Below the pieces are notes generated by a model that saw nothing but the letters and a program-made list of their open reading frames with translations, was not told the origin of the DNA and did not search any database. The position numbers and the translations under genes are program-made. 64,000 bases of DNA from Physcia stellaris (Eukaryota > Ascomycota > Lecanoromycetes > Caliciales > Physciaceae): assembly GCA_018902385.1 (NCBI GenBank), contig JABSSW010000039.1:310001-374000 (forward strand), in the 5' to 3' direction. Shown here in pieces: positions 38,907 to 49,241 of this stretch (the first letter of the stretch is position 1; each line of letters opens with the position of its first letter).

Positions 38907-40276
38907 GGCAAGAAAAGGGCGTGAAATATCTTGAATTTGGTGCAAAGGTTTTTCGCAGTCTGGGAATGAATCAAACTTACTCCAGAGCTTGAAAACAGAG
39001 AAGGGGTAACAAGTTGCTCTTCAGGTCAAGCTCAACGCATTCGAGGGGGCTGATTGAACGAGACCTACGAACATGTTATCTTTCACATCAACGGGTCTGG
39101 CCACAAATTCCCGAGACTACACACCGTCACTGCAATACGGACTGATCCAGAACACCATTTGAACACAGTGATACGAGGTTGAAGGTTTACCCGCAAGCAT
39201 CAAGCCCTGTTCCAGAGCAAATAATGTTACATCGAGGTCAGATAGTCTAGGGTGAAAAGCTGCATGCATGTGAATTGGAAATGGGATTGCAGAATACTGT
39301 TTCGCAAGATAGTCTGTTGTATGCAGATCCTTAAACCTTGATGTGATCGAACCGTTGGGGCTGACGATTGGCCAGATGAAACCGGATATCCATGCCTTCA
39401 TTCGGCAGCTTCTGGGAGTGCTTCGCTGGCTATGGACCCAGTCGACACAGTAGCAGCACCAGAAGATAAGGAGAAGCCCACGATTGGGGGTTGGCAGATG
39501 GTGATTGACAAAAGGCTGGCTAAAAGTTGGATAAAGATAAGAAGGACGAAGCATATTTGGTAAGGGATAGTTGAATTCGAATACTAAACTTTTCTTGGCG
39601 TTTTTGTGGCTGGCTGAAGAGTTTGGTGGGAAGGTAAGATAGGCTACGGCTCAAGTATCCCTGTTTGTTGAGCTAATCGGGGATTTCCATCGGAACATTA
39701 AGGTTCCATGGCAGCTAATGCACGATCCACAAGGATATCAACGGCACTGTGCCACGATTGTTGACGCTCGGACTGGTATCCGATTCTTCTTTTGGCAGAA
39801 TGCATCTTCTAACCGCCTGCTGTGACTTTCCAAACATTAGATGAAGTCAGATACGTTCACCGAGTAGGTGCTCAGCCAGCCATATCCAGGTAGTTTGCAG
39901 ATTCTTGAACCCGATTCTTTGATCGTGGTATCCTTGGTTTCCTCTACAGAAGGGCTTAGTTGGGAGCACACGAATACTAAGCAGTACGTGTATTAGAATG
40001 ATTGAAGCATCACTTGAGTCTAGAGGGGGCCACATGCATGGAGTGCATCTTGATCACGCTCCAGACAATTCTCTGACCGCCTCAACAAGTAGCAAGCTGA
40101 AAGCCTAGTACCATACTTGCCGAAGCAGATAGTACTTGGGACGATCAGCTGCCCGGGTATATTTACCTCACCAGTGTAACGTACCAGCAGTGATCAAGAG
40201 CAGCATCTCTGCAGTATTGTATTTTCGATCACTCTTTGCTCCATCTACCTGCACAGCAGTAATCCAACTGTCAATC
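38907..40276. promoter_or_regulatory. Divergent intergenic region between catalase-related and lipoxygenase genes
   Basis: About 1.37 kb lies between the two start codons, transcribed outward in both directions, so it should hold both promoters. A TATA-like TATATTTA sits at 40158-40165, about 110 bases before the lipoxygenase ATG. The minus strand has open stretches (39554-39117 and 40035-39847) with two loosely similar segments (near 39295-39350 and 39885-39930). They have no recognisable domain, and I do not call them genes. Confidence 0.5.
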
Positions 40277-42521
40277 ATGTCTGTCGAAGTTCAATCTCCT
40301 CCCAAAGATGTTGGTGGGATGCCTACGTTGAATGATATCCTAAAGGGTGGTATCAAATATGATGTGGACAAAGATCCCATGCTTGTATGGGACAAGGGCG
40401 TTTTCTTGAACGAACTGCTAAAGCAAGGCCTGGTACTCAAGACCAAGGAAGATGGTGCTACTGAAGATGATCTCGTGGCCGAGAAAAGGCTCAAGAAAGG
40501 ATCCTACCAGGGCACACAGATGGCATTGACTGAGATTTACAGTCTGATCGAGGAAGCGTAAGGTCACTACTGAGCCTTAGATATTAGCAACCGCTGACAA
40601 AGAGTGTAGCCATGCATCTCACTTTGATACCCAAGGCTTCGAACCAATAATCCCCAGGCAGAGGTCTCTCAAGCAGAAAAAAGAAATATTCAAGTGGAGT
40701 GATCACAAAGCAGATGGCTATCCTCCGCACCTAGCCACACTTCCTGCCGATCAAGAACAGCACACGCCGGGTGTTGGGGACGTATTCAACTCTTCTAAAC
40801 TCAAGTTTGTTAGCGATATTGCACAAGTGTTCTCCTTCATTATTCCTGAAACCATCGAGCACACAGGAACGCCATATGCAGGACCGACACTAGCCGACTG
40901 CGAAAAGTACAACCGTGAGCATCAAAGTCCAGAGACGGATATCATGCGGGGTCAGAACATCGGCAACCTGACTGATTGGTATTCGGATGCGCGGTTCGCT
41001 CAACAGCATCTGAGTGGAGTCAATCCAACAACGATCGAGACGGCTCCGCCGGAGAAGGTGAAAGCCTATGTACTTGAAGCGAGCAAGCAGAAACTTGATG
41101 GCATGAAGAAGCTGCTGTCGGAGGGGAAAGACCTGCTTATTCAGGACTACTCATACTTCCGCGATGCTACTGGCCTTACGAACGACCAAGTCTTCCAGAA
41201 CGTCGTCCCAGAGCTCGTCCCGGTAAAGCCTGGGGATCCAGAGCACAAGATGAAACCAACAGGGATATCTGTAGTTCGGTACGCTTGTGCGCCGGTCGTC
41301 GTCTTTCAGCTCCACGAAGACGGTCGACTTCACCCTTTGGCTATCACGATTGACTACAGAGGCACCTTGGAGAACTCCGTTACCATCTTCAACCGACGCC
41401 TGCGTCCAGACGACAAGGGAGATGTCGACGAGAAGGATGACTGGCCATGGAGGTACGCCAAAACTTGTGCGCAAACTGCTGACTGGGCGAGGCATGAAGT
41501 AGCAGTACATCTTGTGGACACGCACATGGTTGAGGAGGCCATCATAGTTGCGACGAACCGAACGATTCCTGAAAAGCATCTGCTGTACCAGATCCTGAGC
41601 CCGCATTGGTTCAGAACTCTCGCATTGAATGCTGCTGCACGCCAGGTTTTGGTTCCCTTCGTCATTGCCAGGCTCGCTGGATTTGGACCTTCCACAGATC
41701 CGAAGACGAGTCGGGCCTTCAAACTGGTCAATTGGTCATACAAGAGCTTCAACTTCCAGGATAAGTACATACCGAATGATCTCAAGAAACGAGGGTTTGA
41801 GCTCGACGCGCAAGGCGACAAGTATCGCAACTATCCGTACGCCTACTGTATGTCATTCCTCTGGGAGATAATCCGCGAATTTGTGAAATCAGTGCTAGCG
41901 ACCGAGTATCAGTCTGACAATGACGTTCAAAAGGATTCATACATCTCTGATTGGTGTAAGGAAATCCAAACCAGCGGTCAACTCACTAGCTTTCCATCCA
42001 TCACCACGTTCGATCAACTCATCGATGCGGTTACCATGTGTATACATATAGCTTCGCCACAGCATACTGCGGTGAACTATCTCCAGGACTATTACTACAG
42101 CTTCGTCCCATCGAAGCCACCCGCGCTATGCACGCCTCTGCCAGATAATCTGCAGACATTACAGAGTTACAAGGAGGAAGACCTCACCGCAGCGCTTCCG
42201 ATAGGTACCGAAACCAAAAGCCCGAAGTGGAAGGACTGGCTCCTCGCTGCTCAATTGCCTGAGTTGCTTAGCTTCAAGGTTGAGAACAGGTACAACCTGA
42301 TCACCTACGCCAAGTCACTCTACAACGTGAACAAAGACCGGACCGCCTCCGAATACAAGCATTCCAGCGCCTTGGCCATTAAAGAAGCTGCCAGACGCTT
42401 CTATAGCCAGTTGAAAGACTGCGGCCATGCTTTTGAATACATCTCGGCTATTCAGACCGAGGGAAATGTTGAGTACAAGGTCTTGCAGCCAGAGTTGACT
42501 GCTGTCTCGATCTTGATCTAG
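40277..42521 (+). CDS. Lipoxygenase (fungal, cytosolic type; predicted S-specific)
   Basis: Exons 40277-40557 and 40610-42521, with a 52-base intron, give 730 residues. It oxygenates polyunsaturated fatty acids to hydroperoxides. The iron-ligand region reads WRYAKTCAQTADWARHE and continues to HLVDTH, giving the HX4H pair His389 and His394. LNAAARQ (about 434-440) and SPQHTAVNYLQ (His579, Asn583) follow. The protein ends in Ile730, the usual C-terminal metal ligand. The residue after Asn434 is Ala, which in most lipoxygenases goes with S stereochemistry (Gly with R). There is no signal peptide, unlike secreted manganese lipoxygenases of fungi. All ligands are present, so it should be active; iron is more likely than manganese, but sequence alone does not settle it. 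Start chosen as the first Met in a good context (AATCATGTC). Confidence 0.93.
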
Positions 42522-43630
42522 TGAACTGGTTTGGCAGGCGGACTAACAGCTATTGATTTGTCCGGATGTTGGTCTGGTAGATAGAAGCATGTTTCGCTAG
42601 ATAAAGCAATCCTCGGCGTCGTATCAACGAGACTGATGAAACCGTATTTGACTTTTCCTATTCCTTCGAAGCTATGCAACACTGAACTTGTGAAATCCTT
42701 GTTACTCTTTTGGCAAATGCCGTTTCGTGGGGGCGACACCCTAATCAGATACCAGCTTACAGTTAGAGTCACAGTCCAGCTCCTGTGGAAAAATGACAGC
42801 GCTAGCTGCTGCTCCTTTCAAAAATGGGTTAGTGTGCAAAGGAAACGTAACATCATGTTCTCGATCGGAACCCAGTGCCCACTGTAAGCTACCTCAACGG
42901 ACACATTTGGCCGGCGGTCCGTGCGTTTGACATCACCATTCAGTGGCTGGCTGAAGAATAGTAAGTCGCCCACCCAGAAATCCGGCTCGCTGCTAGGTCG
43001 CCAGGTAGTAGTGCTGGGGTCTTTTAATCACGAGGCACGAGGACCTACCTGCATTGGCGATGATTCTGAGCTCGATCGACGGATCGAGTGATGGTCACCT
43101 AGTCACACATCCTCGCCGCCTCCACGAGTACCGGAACGTCTAGACGGGACCGCAGACCCAATGTCGTAGATGATTGAGATGAGCAGGGGCCAATGATCAG
43201 TCTGCTCTACTAAGGCGGCTCCTATCGCTCCGGGCTGTTCAAATTCTCCGTCTGCGGGCTTTTCCACAACGAGCGGATTTCCAAGTGTGATAGCTCATGC
43301 ATACAGTATGTAGCTAAGGCCTAGCGTGACATTTCAGCCGCTGTCGAAACCTCGGCCCGCGGTCGCCGAGTTGCGCCGGGAAGGAATTCCAGGCGTCTTA
43401 AGCGAGTAGAAATGAGTCCGAATAGCCGAAGGTTAGGTACTTTAGGATGACTGCATAGAGAATTTGAATCTCCTCAGATCTTCTCAGCCCGCCACTAATG
43501 TTCCTCAATAACCGCTCCCGCATCATCGCTTGAGCATACGCCAAGGCGATGGATGGACACTGCCTCCGTGCCCACATAGGAGCCAGTGTCGACCTGGGCG
43601 CAAGAGATGCTGATGTGCCAAACCAGGAAA
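42522..43630. other. Intergenic region, no supported gene
   Basis: Holds the lipoxygenase 3' region and about 1 kb of balanced-GC DNA with only short, domain-free open frames. It ends at the GGAAA target duplication (43626-43630) of the next element. Confidence 0.45.
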
Positions 43631-43784
43631 TGTTGCGAATCCAAGCCTGAGCCCGATTGGGACTAGCCTATTGCCTCTGTATATTAGCGAGCAATTTCTC
43701 ATTTTCATTCGATGTATTCTACATCTACATTTCCATAGTCATAACAATCAATACATGATTATGAATTTTCATTATATTCTAACA
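43631..43784 (+). repeat. 5' LTR of the TRIM-like element
   Basis: 154 bases. Its outer (left) half keeps C and G where the partner has T and A, and its inner half has T where the partner keeps C. Confidence 0.88.
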
Positions 43785-43979
43785 AATTATGAGCTCGACG
43801 TTATACGCGTCGCAATCTCACGATGAACATTACATCGTTTTCTACAAACAAACAACGAGTGCACGATCGCAATTGATTTCACGATCGCAATTTGTCATTT
43901 CGAGCAAAAATTTCTCATCAACGCAACGCGTTTTCGTTACTATCAATTGTAACTAACATTGTTATAGTGAGTTCTGAGC

Positions 43980-44620
43980 ATACAAGTCATTGAAAACATA
44001 CAAATCATTGAAATTTTACATATCAGATCTATCAAATCTATTGAAACATATCAGATTTAATGAAACATATTCAAATCTAATGAAACATATTCAGATTTAA
44101 TGAAACATACTCAGACTCAATGAAACATATTCAAATTCAATGAAACATATTCAGACTCATGAATAAATGTGCAATCATTGTTGATAAATCAAAATCATTG
44201 ATGTTATATCAAATCATTGTTGATTGTATCATTGTTGATCATACACAATCGTTGCTGATAAATCAAAATCATTGATGTTATATCAAGTCATTGTTGATTG
44301 AAAATCATTGTTGATATTAAAATCATCGATGTTTATATCAAGTCATTGTTGACTAAAAGTCATTACTGATCGTTGATCATACATTATACAAAATCATCAA
44401 GTTGCAAATTACAAAATCATCAAATTATTATTTATACACACACAAAGTCATCAAGTTGCAAATTACAAAGTCATTAAATTGCAAATTACAAAATCATCAA
44501 ATTATCATTTATACATTATTCAGTCATCAAATTGCAAATTACAAAGTTATCAAGTTATCATTTATACATCATACAAAGTCATCAAGTTGCAAATTATCAA
44601 ATTATCAAACTATCATTACT
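43980..44620. repeat. Three AT-rich tandem arrays inside the TRIM-like element
   Basis: About 43980-44165 holds roughly six to eight copies of a 20-22-base unit close to ATGAAACATATTCAGATTTA. About 44165-44370 is built on ATCATTGTTGAT and TATATCAA phrases. About 44395-44615 holds about seven copies of a unit close to CATCAAATTGCAAATTACAAA. The open frames crossing it are repeat artefacts. Confidence 0.85.
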
Positions 44621-44985
44621 TTATACAATATCACGAATATTTCTGTCAATGATTGTTGAATATTTTTTTGTTCTGTTTCGTTCTAAAAAACTTTTCAATA
44701 CAAAGTTTTATAATTAAATACAAACAACATATTTATTTTGAAGTTGAACGATATGACGTCTCAACAATCACTGACAAAAAAAAGTTATGTAATGAAATAT
44801 ACATAACAAAAACGTCTATTATATATTGATCGAATCGATTTACATTTCATTTGTCGAAAATGTTGAGCATTCTTTTCAGTTTTCTCACAAAATTTTTAAA
44901 AATTTAACGAAATCAACGAAAACATAATTGAAAATTCATTAAAAAAACAACAATTCGTTTCAATCGAACTCGATTTGAGAAAAAA

Positions 44986-45139
44986 TGTTGCGAATTCAAG
45001 TTTGAACTCGATTGAGACTAGCTTATTGTCTCTGTATATTAGCGAGCAATTTTTCACTTTCATTCGATGTATTCTACATCTACATCTTCATAGTCATAAC
45101 AATCAATACATGATTATGAATTCCCATTATACTCTAACA
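44986..45139 (+). repeat. 3' LTR of the TRIM-like element
   Basis: 154-base partner of 43631-43784, complementary to it in damage pattern: inner (left) half mutated, outer half better kept. Confidence 0.88.
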
Positions 45140-45202
45140 GGAAATGATGCAGAACAGCGTACAGTATAGATGTCAAGTTCGCTCAAACACACACTTTTCT
45201 AA

Positions 45203-45518
45203 GGCTACCAGTCAGCCAACCTCATTCCGGGACGCGCATTCCCCGGCATGGTATGCGCACCTCCCCTCCCAGGAGGTTATTCGACCCTGGTGTTTCATTT
45301 CCGACCAAAGTTCGATTTCGCCAAACAAAAACGGACTGCTTTGTTGGAGATACTCAGCCATATCAGTAGTTCGTGTTATTGTCCCAGATATTTGCAGAGA
45401 CAAAACCCTGATTGAGTGTATAACAATACAGTTTCGATGGATTTATCTCTTGTATCTTATCCCAATCTCGTACTGGGAGGTGCGCGTACCGGAATTGGGG
45501 GTGCGCTGACTCTTAGCC
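45203..45518. mobile_element. MITE-like element, older copy (316 bp)
   Basis: The ends are imperfect inverted repeats: GGCTACCAGTCAGC on the left against GGCTAAGAGTCAGC as the complement of the right end. Further in, GGTATGCGCACCTCCC and GGTACGCGCACCTCCC agree. The flanks TTTTCTAA (45195-45202) and TTTTTCAA (45519-45526) look like a worn 8-base duplication (6 of 8). The core, AAAGTTCGAT followed by a CAAACAAAA block, GGAGATACTC and GCAGAGACAAA, is shared with the MITE at 54336-55026. There is no coding; probably a hAT-type non-autonomous DNA transposon. Confidence 0.65.
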
Positions 45519-46488
45519 TTTTTCAAACCCCCAAAAGTTGCTTGTGCAAGTGGTCTTAAACTTATTTCAGCGCAAGTTATTGCACAGCTAAAGGTCCGAA
45601 AATCCTCGTATGGCTCTCGTTCTCAGTCAGCAACCTTTGAAGCGACAACTTTGAGTGCGCTCACCTTGACTGCATCGGCATATGACCAAAGTTCTGAGCT
45701 TAGTAAGCAATCAATCTCTCAATAGTTGGTATTGAATCTCCTACAAACGGTATGTACAGTTATCTATAGATACTTTCCCTAAGCGTTACTGGCAATTGTA
45801 AGTCTCCCAACAAGTCGTCTTTCATGATGACGTGGAATCGCATCTTCGTCTTCATTTCGTGATCTGACAAGCTCGTCACAACCAGGGTAGTAATTCTAGT
45901 AGCGCACACTTTGGTAGGAAAGTGGTCTAATTTCTATCTACGGCGGAAGGCCGAATATGCTACCTGCTTAGTAAATAGTGCTCGCAGGCCTCACACCAAC
46001 CTCTCCCTGAAGGTGTGCTGATTTCCTCCATTTAACAGCCCCCTCCCTCAAGTCCATTCCTATCCAGTCAAGATCATAGTTCCAATACCAAGCTAGACCA
46101 GGCAAATTCGTGGTGAAACTTTTGAAGTGCCAACGAGCTCTTTGCCGTAAGTACCATCGTATATCCAGATCAAAGCAACGCATCTTTCTACCATAAATCG
46201 TAACCGTCAAGAACCACTGATATCAATCTGATAGTGGACATGAAAAGATAAGCTTTTGCCGCAGACCGAACTACTGTCTCGAGAGTTGTACTCTACTATC
46301 TACAGGCAGATATTAGCTCACAGGACGTGATTACCACTGTCTTCGAAATGAGTGACCCAGACAAAGCTTCGTCTTATGACTTTCTTTAGGACGCACTGAT
46401 CATTGCATTTGCAGTGCCAACAAAACGGCAGAACGGTTTCCCACTCAATACCGCAGACTGTGTTCCGATTTCCAACAGATTCTAGCCT

Positions 46489-46761
46489 CTATCTCCCGTT
46501 CATATCGCATCCATAAGTCAACACTAGTGCATATGGATTGATACCCAATTTGCTCCCAGATATCTCGTATTGTCCCTCCTTGACTAGAGGCGTTGTCGAT
46601 TTATTGGTGTAATTTCTCCATGAGTTAGATATTGGGAGATCAGTTGCTTTTGCGATCTCTGCTCCAGACCTCTTATAGCATAAATTCAACGCGTATAGAG
46701 AGCAGGACAAGACAATAGGGTCAGGGTCATTCCCATCTGGGTCCATACTTTGTGGTTCCAT
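46489..46761 (-). pseudogene. Coding-like open stretch, unrecognised
   Basis: Ninety codons starting MEPQSMDPDGND and ending YGCDMNGR, with protein-like composition (hydrophobic and charged residues well mixed, few repeats). No domain, signal peptide or membrane segment was recognised. No neighbouring exon with good splice sites was seen, so it may be a relic or a small gene. Confidence 0.25.
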
Positions 46762-47799
46762 CTAGGCGACTCGGCTGCTTCATTGGAAGCGGAGAACAAC
46801 GTATAGGAAGTATAGATCAATTCGAGGAAGTGTGATATGTCTAGGAGTAGCTACAGGGTATGTATTCCACATCCAATAAGGTCAACATCTCTATTCAACA
46901 ACAAACTCAATAGTTGAAACTCCCGCCTTGAAAGTCACGCCAATGGTTTCTTCTAGCTTTACTCCTTTCTTATCCCTTGAGAAGGCTATCTTAGACTTTG
47001 TTGTCGTGAATTGATCCATCAAAATTTAATGTCTCCAGATGCTACCTTATATAAAGACTAGAAACCATCCATCGATTCACTCAACGATGGTGCCACATGT
47101 TAAGAAACAATGCCAGTGGCCTAAAACAGGTGGATGATAGATGAAAAATCGATCATTCTCTTGCCACGATCACACGGACCAAATCGCCATCAAAGTAGTA
47201 AATGCGCGCCGAGACTGTTCCTGCGATCCAAGACGCCAAAAGCACATGATCAAAGGAAATACCATTGATATATTCGCCGACCGGAACGTCTCCTGGGTGG
47301 GTGTTGTGTAATCCATTGGACATTAAATCTCACTGCTGCCTCGGGGTGATCGAGATATCTTTAGATGGCAGGAAAGGCATCTGAGCGCCAACTTGAGAGC
47401 CTATTAGACAGATAGCATGAGTAGCATGAGATAAATCAGATCAATCCGAGAATTCTCATCAAGCTGGCGATTCAGCAAACTATATTCATTGACTCTTCAA
47501 TCAACGACTCTGAAGTCGACGCTCAAACACCCAGCCAAAATTTCACCTATTTTTGATTGCCAACAACATCATTTGGCGTTAATGCCATTGAGTCAGCTCT
47601 TTTGCGTCGTGAATGCGAGCTCCAGTGTTCTCAACTAGTGTGACAGATTGAGCTGAACCCACATCATTCCACGCTAGCCGCACTCTCAGTCTGTTCGTAG
47701 CACCTTCACGCTCATTGCCGATTTCTATAGACTCTTCACAGAGAGAGCAATTGTCAAGGTATCAATCATGTCTTGCCAAATCCGAGTTTAGTCGACGTC

Positions 47800-48330
47800 G
47801 ATAGCCTCCGGTTCTAGGACCGAACACCTTTGCCTTCAATAACCCCCTGAAGCCATAAATCCCGTCCATAGAAGCAATCTAACGAATGAAGCGAGGCCCA
47901 GTGGCTGCGGGCACAATTCTCAGATTCCGAAGCGCAGAAGCGTCACGACGAAACAAGATAAGAGCATGCTGGCCTGATGATCAGTCCTCCATTGCGTTGG
48001 GGTCTCCTGCCTCTTTCAGGTGCTGCAACCCGCCATAGTGCACAAGCCGCTGTTGAAATCGGTGCAGTGTTGGTAGACTGAATTGCGTGCGTCTTTAATA
48101 GATTCATGGGAGCACATTGCGCGGATAATGAGTATTCTCTATCATATGCTCAGGCCATTGTTCGCATCGAGCGGCTTCGATGGTTGTCCAGGTCTTAAGC
48201 AGCTTTTCTGCATTCTCCAGTAGAGTGTAGCCTTTATGACACTCTTGAATTAGTCTCATTTCTCGATCTGGACTCCTGATATCGAGGCCTTAAACATTGA
48301 TTCCCTTTCAGTCAACCATAATGCCGCAGA
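47800..48330 (-). pseudogene. Decayed coding sequence, unrecognised family
   Basis: The minus strand reads about 55 coding-like codons (containing LLENAEKLLKTWTTIEAARC and then EHMIENTHYPRNVLP near 48120-48270). Further coding-like segments in compatible frames, down to about 47800 and including GGLQHLKEAGDPNAMED and GIYGFRGLLKAKVFGPRTGG, are each closed by stop codons. It reads as a host gene lost to point mutation rather than a RIP target, since GC is normal. I do not recognise the family. Confidence 0.4.
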
Positions 48331-48691
48331 CGCAGATGTCTTTGCCGAATGAAATAAAGTCTGGCTGCCTATGCCTTCGATACTGCACGAGCGACTGTAT
48401 CCTAGGCTAGCACGGCCCCAAGGGCAAATCAAGGACATTGCGCTCGATTCCGTTGGTCGAGTTGGTGCCAGGCCGGGCCGGTGCATTCTTTGGAAAATGG
48501 CTTTTGATGTGACCACGAAGATTCCCGGTAACGGAGTAGCGTTTCTAATATATTGTCAATATATTGTCAATGCTTTGACTCTAACTCACATTTTACAAGC
48601 AGAACATCGATGGAACCTCTTCATCGGCCACATTGATACGGCAGAAGAGCTCGCCGGTGATCAGTGGAGCGTAGAGACCGATTTTTCTGGC

Positions 48692-48855
48692 TAATGCTGC
48701 GTACTTTCTTCATTGCTATGTACAAAATCTTTGATGTTTTGGGCATGGCCGGCCTGCAAACAATGACTTTGCAAAACAAAATGATTTTGCAAAATCGATT
48801 TCGTTGAACAAAATGACTCAACAAAACAATTTTCAAAATTTAACTATTTTTTTTG
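48692..48855 (-). repeat. Split direct repeat B2 of the Ngaro-type element
   Basis: Matches 49079-49241 over about 160 bases, starting TAATGCTGCGTAC. It is the outer copy and keeps CC and GG (GGCCGGCC near 48747) that are lost in B1. Confidence 0.85.
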
Positions 48856-48954
48856 TTTTTGCGATTGAGTTTTGAAGCGAAAAAAAAATTTTCAAAAAAA
48901 ATGAAAACGTCGAAAAAAATCAAAAACAAAACGTGAATGAACGAGCAAAAAAAG

Positions 48955-49080
48955 AAACGAAAAATGAAAAATGAAATGAAAAAAACAATGATTTTCTATT
49001 TAATTAGAAAATCGATTTTTTCAAATTTTTTTCATTTCGTCATTTTTGCATTAACATTCATGTTTAGTTTAAACGAATTA
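48955..49080 (-). repeat. Split direct repeat A2 of the Ngaro-type element
   Basis: Matches 53454-53582 over about 127 bases (GACGAAAAATGAAAAATG at the start). It abuts repeat B1. Confidence 0.85.
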
Positions 49081-49241
49081 ATGTTGCGTACTTTTTTCAT
49101 TGCTATGTACAAAATTTTTGATGTTTTGAACATGATCGATTTGCAAACAATGATTTTACAAAACAAAATGATTTTGCAAAATCGATTTCGTTGAATAAAA
49201 TGACTCAACAAAGCAATTTTCAAAATTTAATTATTTTTTTA
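49079..49241 (-). repeat. Split direct repeat B1 of the Ngaro-type element
   Basis: Inner copy of 48692-48855, directly adjoining A2. About 14 transitions to A/T relative to B2. Confidence 0.85.

Larger units (their letters stand above)
43631..45139 (+). mobile_element. TRIM-like miniature LTR element (1.5 kb)
   Basis: 154-base LTRs at 43631-43784 and 44986-45139 begin TGTTGCG and end CTAACA. The 5-base duplication GGAAA is exact (43626-43630 and 45140-45144). The interior of 1.2 kb has no retroelement coding and is mostly AT-rich tandem repeats. GAGAAAAA just before 44986 resembles a polypurine tract and sets the orientation. This is the build of a non-autonomous TRIM/SMART element, mobilised in trans by a full element that is not seen here. 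Damage of the RIP type covers the interior and the inner halves of both LTRs. Confidence 0.85.
45519..48691. other. Intergenic region with coding relics
   Basis: No intact gene was found. Two stretches look like worn coding sequence and are listed separately (46489-46761 and about 47800-48330, both minus). The rest shows only short open frames. Confidence 0.4.

Noticed and set aside
41151-41830. Minus-strand open frames of about 150 codons
   Set aside because: They are antisense to the lipoxygenase exon and domain-free.
40827-42521. Starting the lipoxygenase at this internal codon
   Set aside because: A clear 52-base intron and an upstream exon in frame with a good ATG at 40277 extend the protein to the family's usual length.
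43980-44620. Possible CRISPR-like array
   Set aside because: The repeats are imperfect, AT-rich and directly tandem without unique spacers, and lie inside an LTR element of a eukaryote.
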